From contig NVQB01000001.1 of assembly GCA_002319075.1 (NCBI GenBank), positions 4,278,001-4,342,000 on the forward strand: DNA of 64,000 bases, given 5' to 3'. The notes under the pieces are model-generated. The model saw only the letters and a list, made by a program, of their open reading frames with translations. It ran no database searches and was not told the DNA's origin. The translations under genes and the position numbers were made by a program. Source of the DNA: Sphingobacteriaceae bacterium. Its GTDB lineage: Bacteria > Bacteroidota > Bacteroidia > B-17B0 > Aurantibacillaceae. The stretch's first letter is position 1, and each line of letters begins with the position of its first letter. This document shows, one piece after another, positions 1 through 8,243 of the stretch.

Positions 1-371
1 AAATAAAGTGTTTTTTAACCGCGTTCTACCATGTGATCCTACAATGAGTAAATCGTAATCAGATTTTTTTAAAAGTTCGGTTATTTTTTCGTTGGGCAAG
101 CCATATTCTTCGAGGTAGGTAATTGTTTTTAGAAATGTATTTTCCGCCATTCTTTCTATTTCCCGGCTTCGCGCTCTTAAGGCCGATTTTAATTCAATGT
201 CGGCCTCATCAATGCTATTTGCAAGTGTTTCACCAATCATATGCAATACATAAATGTCTGCGTTATTAGAAGTTTTTGAAATCAGGTCGCGGGCAGCGTT
301 TAATACAACATGAGTGGAAGGCGATTTATCGAGGCAAATAAGAATTTCATTTTTATAATTTGGACACTCAT
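1..371 (-). CDS. Universal stress protein (UspA domain), partial, 5' frame problem
   Basis: The gene runs off the left edge; its 3' part is missing. The readable frame carries UspA features: a beta strand NEILICLDKS, then DYDLLIVGSHGRTRLKN, which is the ATP-binding GSHGR motif of the family. There is no in-frame ATG at the expected N-terminus: the only nearby ATG (369-371) is in another frame. Adding one T to the T5 run at 350-354 would join that ATG to the Usp frame, giving MSVQIIKNEILIC. Either a one-base assembly error, a real frameshift, or use of a non-standard start is possible. It lies directly downstream of the cytochrome gene on the same strand. Usp identity is secure; the start is not. 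Confidence 0.75.
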
Positions 372-373
372 TT

Positions 374-1369
374 TTATTTGTGAATCCTGAGTCCTTTGCT
401 TAAGTAATATTCTTCTATTTGATCCCACGGACCAAAAGTATGCTGTTCTTCTGAAAACGGGTCGGTGTAAGGTCCTTGAAAAAAGTCAATGGGTTTTGTT
501 TCCGTGTTCTGATAAGAACTGTAGGGTGTTTTTGGTCTTTTATGAATTCTTCCGTCATTTATAAATGCCGCTACATCCAGAGCTTCCTGATCGCTTAGCG
601 TGGGATTATCATGACTGGTTGTAAGATTTGGCATATTGTATTTAATAAAGCTTGCTGCTTTAATAACGCGGTGCATGCTTGAGGTTTCCTGATAACTGTG
701 TTCTCCCCACAAGGGAGGATAAATGTAGGTGGTGTTTTCAAGGTTCATTTTCCCTTCTCCGTTTTTTTGATGACAACTTTCGCAATGTGTGCTATAGACA
801 GCCGCTCCGCGTAACGGGTCGGCAGTTAAACCCTTATAGTCTATAGTTTTTAATCCATAGCCGACATGCCTTTGGGGATGGTACGATTCTCCAATCCATT
901 TGATGTACGACACTATAGCTACCATTTCCTTCGAATTTAAAGGCAAAGGTTTTCCACTATGAGGGCGTTCGATACAGTTATTAACGCGTTGTTCCATTGT
1001 CAAAATCTTATCTTCTCTTGCTCTGTATTGTGGATAGGTTCGGTGTGAGTCGAAAAAATTAAGGCCAAATGGCCTTGTTCCGTTTTCTAAATGGCAATTG
1101 GTACAATTCATCTTGTTCTTCAGATTTTTGCTTACAGTACCTTCGGGGCCGATATAGTGTGCTGTATTTTTTACAAGCAATAGTCCATACTTAACCGCCC
1201 TGGCCCAATCATCATTTGCTAAGCTTGCTGTATCTGGCACAGCATATTGTTCTGCGGAAACAGCAGGTGCACGTTTTTCGACAGAAGACAACCGGGATGA
1301 TCTATTTGAATTTTTTTGACTGCAGCCGAAAAAAATAAATACGGGTATGTAGATTAAAAGTTTGCGCAT
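374..1369 (-). CDS. tsdA: TsdA-like dihaem c-type cytochrome (thiosulfate dehydrogenase family), lipoprotein
   Basis: Numbering below is from a possible upstream ATG at 1381; the ATG at 1369 gives a more usual lipoprotein signal ending in FFGC (Cys20). Two CXXCH haem sites are visible: CTNCH at about 93-97 and CESCH at about 200-204. A conserved Cys (NNC, residue 136) lies 39 residues after the first haem His, in the RVNNCIERP context typical of TsdA, where a Cys is the unusual axial ligand of haem 1. The family oxidises thiosulfate to tetrathionate or runs the reverse reaction in the periplasm; the direction cannot be told from sequence. The usp gene follows on the same strand. The main alternative is another SoxA-like dihaem cytochrome. 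Confidence 0.7.
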   Translation of the reverse strand: MRKLLIYIPVFIFFGCSQKNSNRSSRLSSVEKRAPAVSAEQYAVPDTASLANDDWARAVKYGLLLVKNTAHYIGPEGTVSKNLKNKMNCTNCHLENGTRPFGLNFFDSHRTYPQYRAREDKILTMEQRVNNCIERPHSGKPLPLNSKEMVAIVSYIKWIGESYHPQRHVGYGLKTIDYKGLTADPLRGAAVYSTHCESCHQKNGEGKMNLENTTYIYPPLWGEHSYQETSSMHRVIKAASFIKYNMPNLTTSHDNPTLSDQEALDVAAFINDGRIHKRPKTPYSSYQNTETKPIDFFQGPYTDPFSEEQHTFGPWDQIEEYYLSKGLRIHK

Positions 1370-1401
1370 AGTTAGTTCCATAAAATTTTAAAATACCTTA
1401 T

Positions 1402-1818
1402 TTAAAAAGACTGCTCTGTAATCGCATCTGTTTTGAGGTTTAGCCCCCAGCCAGAATCTGCTACTAACTTCATGAGATTTTTAAGGCCTGGTGGAATCAG
1501 GTTTAATTCTTCCTGAGTGAATGTATGTTTGTAGCAAATCCATCTGTTACCATAGAAAATCATTTTTACCTTATACCTGGAACCTATCTGAATGAGTTCG
1601 CAACGTGTTATAGCATCAGGAAATTGCGAAGTGATCATTGAACCATTTCTAAAGTACTTACGAATATTTTCAATTCTAAATTCATTAGAATTTCTTATTG
1701 ATTTTAGAATTAGAGACAGTATTTCACCTGGAATCTTCTTTGAATCCTTAATAAGTTCTCCTCTGCTAAGGCGTTCAATATTTTTACAAACGTCCTTCAG
1801 ATCTCTGAAGCTGATCAT
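1402..1818 (-). CDS. Hypothetical protein, 138 aa
   Basis: I do not recognise the family. The protein is soluble-looking, with a charged, helix-rich N-terminal half (RDLKDVCKNIERLSRG) and a C-terminal half with KVKMIFYGNRWICYKHTFTQEE, which looks like a small alpha/beta fold. No signal peptide or membrane segment. It sits just upstream of the TsdA-like gene on the same strand (about 30 bases between stop and start), so co-transcription is possible. ATG start at 1818. Confidence 0.55.
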   Translation of the reverse strand: MISFRDLKDVCKNIERLSRGELIKDSKKIPGEILSLILKSIRNSNEFRIENIRKYFRNGSMITSQFPDAITRCELIQIGSRYKVKMIFYGNRWICYKHTFTQEELNLIPPGLKNLMKLVADSGWGLNLKTDAITEQSF

Positions 1819-1910
1819 ACAACTTAAATTAGATTAATTGCGTACTTGCTTTAAACTCATTTATAAGTCAAGAACTATTAGACCCTGCAGACTTGCAGGT
1901 TCACTGGTAT

Positions 1911-2255
1911 TTAGAAGATAAAAAGCGGGGGCCCTCTTCTGTAGAGACTGGTTTTTAATGAAACGAAAGAGTAGGAGGGGAATTCATTGAAACTGCTTCT
2001 TTTATAATGGTAATTCCTTTCAATTTTTAGGTCAGCTAGTACGATAGGAAATTCTTCAATTGCTCTGGGTTTGTATTTTCTTTTTGTGGGAGATATTTTT
2101 AAAACCAGTGTAAGGCTATTGAAATGCGATTCTTTTGCAAAAAGTTTTTTCTCAGTAAGAAGTGATTTATTTGACGGTTTAATTGAAAAAAAACTCGCTC
2201 TTGCGCCAGTAAAAAGGATTACTGTAAAACAATATAAAAGAAATTTGAAACGCAT
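1911..2255 (-). CDS. Hypothetical secreted protein, 114 aa
   Basis: The N-terminus (MRFKFLLYCFTVILFTGARAS) looks like a Sec signal peptide with cleavage near ARAS. The rest is basic and rich in Ser, Lys and Phe with no motif I recognise. It has no close operon partner. An overlapping frame on the other strand (2071-2271) is less convincing because it lacks a comparable signal. It may be a real small exported protein or a chance frame in AT-rich DNA. Confidence 0.4.
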   Translation of the reverse strand: MRFKFLLYCFTVILFTGARASFFSIKPSNKSLLTEKKLFAKESHFNSLTLVLKISPTKRKYKPRAIEEFPIVLADLKIERNYHYKRSSFNEFPSYSFVSLKTSLYRRGPPLFIF

Positions 2256-2580
2256 GCTTTATCAAATGTAACAATTTAAATAAATGCACTACATTAACCT
2301 TTGTGATTTTTTTTGAATGCAAGGGATGTCTTATTTTAATTACTATGGCTGGGTCACCATAAAATGAAATGGTTTCTGTTTCATTGGCATTCGCTGCAAT
2401 GAGCGGTATTTTTTCCGACCCTGAATTTGTGCTCCTGGCGACCTGACTTACGGTTTTTAATAGTCTGATTATCCTGAAACGTTAGCTTAGTCATGATCTT
2501 GATGCAAGTAGTGAGTGGTAGAGTAATTTTATAAAAAGAAGTAATTCGTAGCAACAGTTTTTCTGCTATTTTTGTAATCT
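2256..2580. other. Intergenic region without a convincing gene
   Basis: The stretch lies between a minus-strand hypothetical gene and the plus-strand antiporter. It holds only short open frames. I saw no Crp/Fnr-type palindrome of good quality and no clear hairpin terminator. The antiporter promoter is presumably in the last 100 bases. Confidence 0.4.
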
Positions 2581-3810
2581 ATGTTAGCCTTCTTTGCAAT
2601 CATTATTAGTATTTCGGCTTTATTTGGGTTCATCAATCACAAGTGGTTGAAGCTTCCTACTACCATTGGTGTTATGCTCATCAGCGTTGCAATAGGCATT
2701 TGTCTTAAAACAGTAGAAAGCCTTCAGCCTTCTTATATTGAGCCGTTCCGGGCTTTCCTCACAGGCTTCGACTTCAGTACCTTTGTGCTTGATTTTATTC
2801 TCTGTTTTTTGTTATTTGCCGGATCACTTCATGTAAACCTTAAACATTTAAAGGGCGTCAAAGCTACAGTATTTTCTTATGCCACACTTGGCGTAATCAT
2901 TTCCACCTTAATTATCGGGTCAGTAACCTGGCTTATTCTAAACGCGTTTGGCTATAACATCATTCCTATTCATTGTTATTTATTTGGCGCCCTGATCTCG
3001 CCAACAGATCCTATTGCCGTTATCGGCATCCTCTCCAAATATAAAATACCTCAAAAACTCAAAACGGAGATTGTTGGAGAATCGTTGTTTAATGACGGAG
3101 TAGGTGTGGTTGTGTTTGCTGTTATTCTTTCCCTCATAACTGGCGGGCAGGAAAATTTTACTGCTGTTAACATTCTCAAAATCTTCGGGATGGAGGTTTT
3201 AGGGGGCCTGGGAACAGGTTTTATAATTGGATATATTGGTTACTTCTTTATGAAAAACATCGACCATTATCAAACTGAGATCATGATTACCCTTGCAGTG
3301 GTAACAGGAGGTTATTCCATCGCTGCTGCTATTCATGCATCGGGACCTTTGGCAATGGTAGTAGCGGGATTATTAATTGGCAATAAAGGGAAGGAGAATG
3401 CCATGTCTGACACCACTGCTGAATATGTGGATAAATTCTGGGAGCTAATTGATGAAATCTGCAATACAATTTTATTTGTCCTGATGGGACTTGAAATTTT
3501 CTTGGTTTCTTACGACGCTAATTATTTAATAATTGGAGGTATCCTTGTAGTTGTGTCCCTTGCAGCGCGTTACATCTCGCTATTGCCAGCATTTTTTTTA
3601 TTTAGCAGAAACGAAACCAGAAAAAGTCTGAATCTTGCTGTGCTCACCTGGGGAGGATTAAGAGGAGGTATTTCTATTGCATTGGCACTCTCATTAACTC
3701 ACAGTATTCGGGAAGCAAACGTTTTTATTGTCTGCACTTACTGTATTGTGTTGTTCTCAATTGTTGTACAGGGACTTACTATTAAAAAATTATTGAGCAG
3801 GTACAACTAA
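2581..3810 (+). CDS. Na+/H+ antiporter, CPA1 (NhaP/NHE) family
   Basis: 409 residues, almost entirely hydrophobic helices (about 11-12 membrane segments), which fits the family. Diagnostic stretches are ISPTDPIAVIGIL (the TDP ion-binding region), GESLFNDGVGVVVF (the ND motif of electroneutral CPA1 exchangers) and WGGLRGGISIALALSL near the end. It exchanges cytoplasmic Na+ (or K+) for H+ across the inner membrane, for pH and salt homeostasis. The protein ends soon after the last helix, so it lacks the long regulatory tail of some relatives. ATG at 2581. No operon partner is intact downstream. Confidence 0.9.
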   Translation: MLAFFAIIISISALFGFINHKWLKLPTTIGVMLISVAIGICLKTVESLQPSYIEPFRAFLTGFDFSTFVLDFILCFLLFAGSLHVNLKHLKGVKATVFSYATLGVIISTLIIGSVTWLILNAFGYNIIPIHCYLFGALISPTDPIAVIGILSKYKIPQKLKTEIVGESLFNDGVGVVVFAVILSLITGGQENFTAVNILKIFGMEVLGGLGTGFIIGYIGYFFMKNIDHYQTEIMITLAVVTGGYSIAAAIHASGPLAMVVAGLLIGNKGKENAMSDTTAEYVDKFWELIDEICNTILFVLMGLEIFLVSYDANYLIIGGILVVVSLAARYISLLPAFFLFSRNETRKSLNLAVLTWGGLRGGISIALALSLTHSIREANVFIVCTYCIVLFSIVVQGLTIKKLLSRYN

Positions 3811-3898
3811 GATCAATGAGATTAATCTGGTTTAACACTAACAAATTCACAATTGCGTAAGGAGCTATCATTGTTATTATTCTTACTCTGATACACTG

Positions 3899-4102
3899 AA
3901 TTGCAGAAGTATTCCTGCTTAAATGCACTTACGGAAAATGCCTCCTTGTAGATCAGATCGATCTTTTTATTTCAGCAGCGTTGATTGCTGCTATTTCAGT
4001 ATTTTGCCTGCTTATTATTTCTTTGGTCAACATAAAGTTGTCATCCTTTTTGCTGCACTAACCATCATGTTGGTGATGCTGGTTAAAAACCTCTATTCCT
4101 GA
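3899..4102 (+). pseudogene. Decayed membrane-protein remnant in the 3811-4149 gap
   Basis: The gap after the antiporter has no intact gene, but two overlapping hydrophobic frames read as parts of one membrane protein. The first has LFISAALIAAISVF; the second, one base shifted, has LPAYYFFGQHKVVILFAALT and ends at a TGA at 4100-4102. The first frame is preceded by an in-frame TGA (about 3896). The pattern suggests a gene broken by a frameshift and a nonsense change. A PlsY-like acyltransferase end is one weak guess; I do not assign a function. Confidence 0.25.
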
Positions 4103-4149
4103 TCCTGCAAGCGATAAAAGCAAGCACGGAAATAGAACCTCCTTTTCAA

Positions 4150-4623
4150 TTAATTCAGGTATTTATTAATCTCATATTTCAGTCGCTCCACTTCACTCAG
4201 CTCTCTGAAACTTCCTGGCGCGTATACTTCTACCAGTTTCTTATCTTTATCCAAGAGGGTTAGCTTTAACACCGACGGCCGTGTGCCAATTCGTTTTGTG
4301 GTGATTTTTAAATTTTCTGAAGCAACCATAAATCTTTTATGTTTGTCCTTTTCTACAAATTCAATTTCCAGCCCACCTTCTATCTCCGACAGTTGAAGTA
4401 TTTTTCTTAAAGACCATTTATAGCAGCTTCAATAAAGTACTAGCATGATAATCAGGTCGAGTGAAAGCCAAAGAGAAATAATAAATTTATCTCCCTTCAA
4501 ATTAAACAAAATGGGTAGAGCCATAAAAATGCCACTACTAAAATAAGGGGCAAATAAAAGCCATAAGCGACGCGTGAAATTATCTACAAGTGACCTATAA
4601 ATTATATTATCTTCTGGTTTCAA
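4150..4623 (-). pseudogene. Two-helix membrane protein with soluble C-terminal domain, interrupted by an in-frame TGA
   Basis: The frame starts at ATG 4623 and encodes 64 residues with two hydrophobic helices, then meets a TGA at 4429-4431. The same frame continues without another stop for over 90 codons to a TAA at 4150-4152, with a clearly protein-like, charged domain (for example LSEIEGGLEIEFVEKDKHKR and ELSEVERLKYEINKYLN). The simplest reading is one gene of about 157 codons with a premature stop, possibly TGG or CGA changed to TGA. The family is unknown to me. An internal ATG (MVASENL) could restart a product of about 58 residues. Confidence 0.55.
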
Positions 4624-4814
4624 GTTTCTTTGATAGATTATGCCTGCACTAAAATGTAACCAATTGCAGACTTAAAACTGCATAAAATAATCCGGATAAA
4701 ATAAATCATTTAAAGAGTTTCTTATGCGATTCATAGTACGCTTCAATGTTTGAATTCATAAACGGCATGTATTTGTCGTCATACAAAACACCTTTTTGTG
4801 TTAAACCCTCGGCG

Positions 4815-5321
4815 TTAATATACAAGTTCAAGAGTAGGGTTTGCGTCTTTTTTCTTTATTTTTTTTGGTTTGCCCCCTTTTTCTCTTCCGGCAAAATCGT
4901 AATAACGTCTTGGTTTATCATTCTTGGTAATTCTAATAACGCCGTCTATGTCCCATTCACACGTTGTAAAATCCATTAAGACAGTCAGATTTTTTTCATC
5001 CGTTACCGAAGCTTCAATCACCAGTAACCGAACCTCGGTGTCTGTGGAGTCTGTGTAAATCGAATCTTTATTAATGCGGTATCTAATCCATTTAAATCCA
5101 AATTTTTTATACAGAAAGTCACTGCGCAATTTTCCATTTTTGAAGTAAAATTTGTCAGCAATTGGTTTTTTTCCTACCGTGCCGTTTTTTGTTTCAGACA
5201 TACTCACATTAAATTCTCTTTTATGAAGAGGATCCGGCTCATTTGGATTAGCCAGCAAAGTATAGCCAGCTATTACAAAGTATAAGCCGGTAATTAGTCG
5301 TATCCATTTTTTTAAGGCCAT
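4815..5321 (-). CDS. Hypothetical exported protein, C-terminus probably frameshifted
   Basis: 168 residues with an N-terminal hydrophobic segment (signal peptide or anchor) followed by a soluble domain containing YYDFAGREKGGKP. Family unknown. After the A-rich run coding KPKKIKKK (near 4850-4865), the alternative frame continues as a convincing tail (NAEGLTQKGVLYDDKYMPF, ending YYESHKKLFK) to a TGA at 4706-4708. The annotated stop at 4815 therefore probably results from a one-base indel in the poly-A tract, and the ancestral protein was about 36 residues longer. It sits between a broken gene and an FNR-type site that faces the other way. Confidence 0.6.
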   Translation of the reverse strand: MALKKWIRLITGLYFVIAGYTLLANPNEPDPLHKREFNVSMSETKNGTVGKKPIADKFYFKNGKLRSDFLYKKFGFKWIRYRINKDSIYTDSTDTEVRLLVIEASVTDEKNLTVLMDFTTCEWDIDGVIRITKNDKPRRYYDFAGREKGGKPKKIKKKDANPTLELVY

Positions 5322-5375
5322 GGCTTTTTATTTTAAGTTTCTTTTACAAAGTTACATGCTCTGGGAGTTTTTGAA

Positions 5376-5389
5376 TTGATATTTATCAA
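5376..5389. promoter_or_regulatory. FNR-type box TTGAT-ATTT-ATCAA
   Basis: A perfect match to the TTGAT-N4-ATCAA consensus of FNR/FixK/ANR-class regulators. Its centre is 67.5 bases before the ATG of the HPF-like gene at 5450. At the class II position (-41.5) the start of transcription would fall near 5424. Confidence 0.75.
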
Positions 5390-5449
5390 TGCACTTATTT
5401 ATTTCATTGTTCAACTTGCAGTCGTACTGTGTAAATAGATTTTATAGCC

Positions 5450-5800
5450 ATGCAAATAAGTATTGAAATAAAAGGATTTAAACCAGGAATAAAACTTACC
5501 GGGCTCTTACACGAGCAATTAGAGCCGCTTATGCAAATTGATAAAGACCTTGTATGGGCCAGGTTAAAGCTCACTTTTGAGGAAAATGTTTTTTATAGCG
5601 AGCTATGTCTTATTTTTTCAGATGGTAAAATAGCGCTTACACTTACTAGTAACAATTTTTATAATATACTTAATGATACGGTAGATCTTGCCTGTTATCT
5701 GCTGCAGGAAAAAAGAAAAGGGAGCGTGGTAAAACGAAATATGCAAGACCGGGGTTTCACGCTGCCGAATCGGATGTCATTTGATTTCAGTTCTAATTAA
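5450..5800 (+). CDS. HPF/RaiA-like (S30AE) ribosome hibernation protein, probable
   Basis: 116 residues beginning MQISIEIKGF, followed by LHEQLEPLMQIDKDLVWARL and a C-terminal helix NNFYNILNDTVDLACYLLQE. The order beta-alpha-beta-beta-beta-alpha, and the position of the last helix in a D-YxxID-VDxLxxQL-like arrangement, resemble the sigma-54 modulation / HPF family, which binds 30S subunits and silences ribosomes in resting cells. Identity is weak at key positions, so this is a fold-level guess. Being directly behind a perfect FNR-type box and ahead of trehalase supports a role in low-oxygen dormancy. Confidence 0.45.
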   Translation: MQISIEIKGFKPGIKLTGLLHEQLEPLMQIDKDLVWARLKLTFEENVFYSELCLIFSDGKIALTLTSNNFYNILNDTVDLACYLLQEKRKGSVVKRNMQDRGFTLPNRMSFDFSSN

Positions 5801-5823
5801 CCATCTTAACCAGTCAATTGTTT

Positions 5824-7005
5824 ATGAAAAAAGAAAACAAGTATAGCGATAGCCTCAGATATATTCATTACTACTGGAAGCAGATCACTTATTTCAACCC
5901 AAAGGACGAGCGTATTCACCTTGGTTTGCCTAATAAATATATTGCACCCAACAACGATATTTTTAAATATGATCAATTCTACTGGGATAGTTATTTTGTA
6001 ATACTTGGACTCGTAAAAGACAACAAAGTGAAATTGGCGAAGGGCATGGTTGATAATTTTGTTTACCTCTACAAACGTTTTAACATCATCCCTATGCGAA
6101 ACCGGTATTATAATCTTGGCACTTCTCAAATTCCTTTTCTTACCTCTATGGCTTCTGAAATTTATGCCATTGAGAAGGATGACGCCTGGCTGGGAAAAGT
6201 TCTGGCTGTAGCCGAGGGAGAGCTAAGTGGGTATTGGATGAACGAGAAATTAACTGAAACGCATATAGTTTATAAAAAACTATCGAGGTACTGTGATCAT
6301 TACATCACGCATTTAGGTGCCGAACACGAATCGGGTTGGGATATGACTTCTCGCTTTAATAATCTTTGCCTCGATTATCTGCCCGTGGATCTCAATTCGT
6401 GTTTGTACAAATATGAGATTGATTTAGCGGAAGGATATACTCGCTTAAAAAAATACGCAAAGGCCAAAAAGTACAAGCAGCAGGCAGCCGAAAGAAAAGA
6501 AACTATGCAGGAATTAATGTGGAATGAAAAAAAGAAATTCTTTTTCGATTATAACATTCCTGAAAAGCAAGCTGGTAGTTTTTATTCCGTGGCAGGTTTT
6601 TATCCGCTTTGGGCTATGCTGGCTACACAAGAGCAGGCAGATGTCATCCGGGAATACGTTTTACCGAGATTCGAATATGAAGGGGGTATAGTAAACTCAC
6701 AGGACACTCATCTTTCAAAAGTAACCAAACAGCACGATTATCCAAATGGCTGGCCACATCAGCAATGGATAGTGATAAAAGGGCTTTTAAATTATGGTTT
6801 TATAGCCGACGCAGAAAGGATCGCACGCAAATGGGTAGACATGAATCTTAAATTATTTCAGGAGACCGGAAAGTTTTGGGAAAAATATGATGTTGTCCGA
6901 TGTCAACCCGGCGTTTATAATCCGGCGCGCTATCCCACACAAAGTGGCTTTGGCTGGACCAATGCCATTTATCTTCTGTTAATTTATAAGTTCAATTTTA
7001 GCTAA
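5824..7005 (+). CDS. Trehalase-like glycoside hydrolase (GH37)
   Basis: About 393 residues, no signal peptide, so probably cytoplasmic (TreF-like). Signature 1 appears as DQFYWDSYF. The acid/base Asp region is ESGWDMTSRF (Asp near residue 173). Signature 2 appears as QHDYPNGWPHQQW, and the C-terminal EKYDV carries the likely catalytic base Glu. It would hydrolyse trehalose to glucose, opposing the OtsAB fusion at 11152. The ATG at 5824 was chosen over a TTG at 5818. It follows the HPF-like gene by 23 bases and probably shares its FNR-type promoter. The N-terminus is shorter than in typical GH37 enzymes. Confidence 0.8.
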   Translation: MKKENKYSDSLRYIHYYWKQITYFNPKDERIHLGLPNKYIAPNNDIFKYDQFYWDSYFVILGLVKDNKVKLAKGMVDNFVYLYKRFNIIPMRNRYYNLGTSQIPFLTSMASEIYAIEKDDAWLGKVLAVAEGELSGYWMNEKLTETHIVYKKLSRYCDHYITHLGAEHESGWDMTSRFNNLCLDYLPVDLNSCLYKYEIDLAEGYTRLKKYAKAKKYKQQAAERKETMQELMWNEKKKFFFDYNIPEKQAGSFYSVAGFYPLWAMLATQEQADVIREYVLPRFEYEGGIVNSQDTHLSKVTKQHDYPNGWPHQQWIVIKGLLNYGFIADAERIARKWVDMNLKLFQETGKFWEKYDVVRCQPGVYNPARYPTQSGFGWTNAIYLLLIYKFNFS

Positions 7006-7036
7006 AGTTAGAAAATATGTTAACCTCATTTCGTAA

Positions 7037-7050
7037 TTAACATTTATCAA
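7037..7050. promoter_or_regulatory. Degenerate FNR-type half site TTAAC-ATTT-ATCAA
   Basis: Only one half (ATCAA) matches the consensus. It lies 105 bases before the next gene (7149) in the same sequence context (CATTTATCAAT) as better boxes in this window. Confidence 0.3.
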
Positions 7051-7148
7051 TGTGTTTCTTTTTTAAAGGTTTTAATTTTGGAAGGGTTTAGTTTGAACAA
7101 CCTTATTCACTACTCCCGTTATTTTAATGGTAGCTAAAATTCAGAGTT

Positions 7149-7751
7149 ATGAAAAAAATTATTCTATTTTCATTTATTTTACAAGCGCTTACAATAGCAG
7201 CGCAATCAAGAAGACCTGCGAGAATGGCTCAGGTATTTGTTAACGGTTATTACGTTAACGTAAAAGGCGATACTGTAAAGGGGAAGGTGCAAATTAATCC
7301 GGATGATGAAATTGAGTTTTACAAGCAATTTGCTTTTTTGGCTCCAAAAAGTAAAAAATCAAAAAGCTTCACTACTTCAAGCAGAATAAAAGGCTATGGA
7401 TTTGAGAACCGTGATTTTGTAATGGTGGATTATCAGGGCGAAAAACTCTTCGTCGAGAGGCTTGCTATGGGTAGGCTACGGTTTTATGAGATGCGATTTC
7501 ATGGCAAAATCGATGGTAATCCCGCTATTGAGTCGGCATATTTTATAAAAGATACCGGGGCAGAGGGTGAGGAGAAATACCTGGGTGAAATTAGAAAGAT
7601 CTCTACTAAGTATTACAAAAAAGCCTTAAAGCCTTATTTAAAGGACCAGCTTATGATTTGGAGCGATCTGGATAAATATACCTTCAACGAACAAACCCTG
7701 CTTAATGCGATAAAAGAGTTTAATGCTTATTATGCGACCACTGCAAATTAG
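7149..7751 (+). CDS. Hypothetical exported protein, 200 aa
   Basis: Clear Sec signal peptide (MKKIILFSFILQALTIAAQ, cleavage after AAQ), then a soluble beta-rich domain (FVNGYYVNVKGDTVKGKVQI) of the sort common in Bacteroidota exported hypotheticals. The GDTVKGKV stretch resembles proteins annotated only as uncharacterised. No catalytic motif is seen. It stands alone between trehalase and the convergent receiver gene. Confidence 0.7.
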   Translation: MKKIILFSFILQALTIAAQSRRPARMAQVFVNGYYVNVKGDTVKGKVQINPDDEIEFYKQFAFLAPKSKKSKSFTTSSRIKGYGFENRDFVMVDYQGEKLFVERLAMGRLRFYEMRFHGKIDGNPAIESAYFIKDTGAEGEEKYLGEIRKISTKYYKKALKPYLKDQLMIWSDLDKYTFNEQTLLNAIKEFNAYYATTAN

Positions 7752-7796
7752 AATTAAGTACCGATTGCTTAAGAGATAGAACAATTCAGAATTAAA

Positions 7797-8225
7797 TTAC
7801 TTTTTAGAAGGGTCTTGATCGTTATTAAACTTCAATAATTCTTCTTTTAATACTACTACGCTTTCCGATTTCTGATCACTAAAGTTCAGTGGTTTTACAA
7901 TGTAACCGGTTACGCCGAGATTCTGGGCAACAATTTTTTCGTATTCTTCGCCAGAAGTTGTAATTACGAATATTTTGATATTCTTTAGACTGTAATAATT
8001 TTTAATAATAGTAAGGAACTCCAGGCCGTTCATTTTAGGCATGTTTATATCTAACAAAATAACATCGGGATTTACTCTTTCGTTTTCGCGTGTAATCATA
8101 TTTAGGGCATCTACCCCATTGTGAGCTACATGCAGGATATTATCTACCTGCCACTTTTTTAAAGTACGTTTAATGCTCTCCACATCCAGGTAATCATCTT
8201 CAACTAATAATATTACTTTACTCAT
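7797..8225 (-). CDS. Response regulator, single receiver domain (Rcp1-like)
   Basis: 142 residues forming one REC domain: acidic pair in LLVEDDYLD, phospho-acceptor Asp in ILLDINMPKMNGLEF, Thr in VITTSGEEYE and Lys in YIVKPLNF. There is no output domain, so it acts through a partner. It starts 18 bases after the stop of the CHASE3 kinase on the same strand and is its likely phospho-acceptor. Confidence 0.9.
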   Translation of the reverse strand: MSKVILLVEDDYLDVESIKRTLKKWQVDNILHVAHNGVDALNMITRENERVNPDVILLDINMPKMNGLEFLTIIKNYYSLKNIKIFVITTSGEEYEKIVAQNLGVTGYIVKPLNFSDQKSESVVVLKEELLKFNNDQDPSKK

Positions 8226-8243
8226 ATTGCTTGAATTTTAAAA

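Noticed and set aside
4150-4623. Recoding of TGA as Trp
   Set aside because: Other genes of the window end at TGA and use TGG for Trp throughout. Damage in this local patch explains the TGA better.
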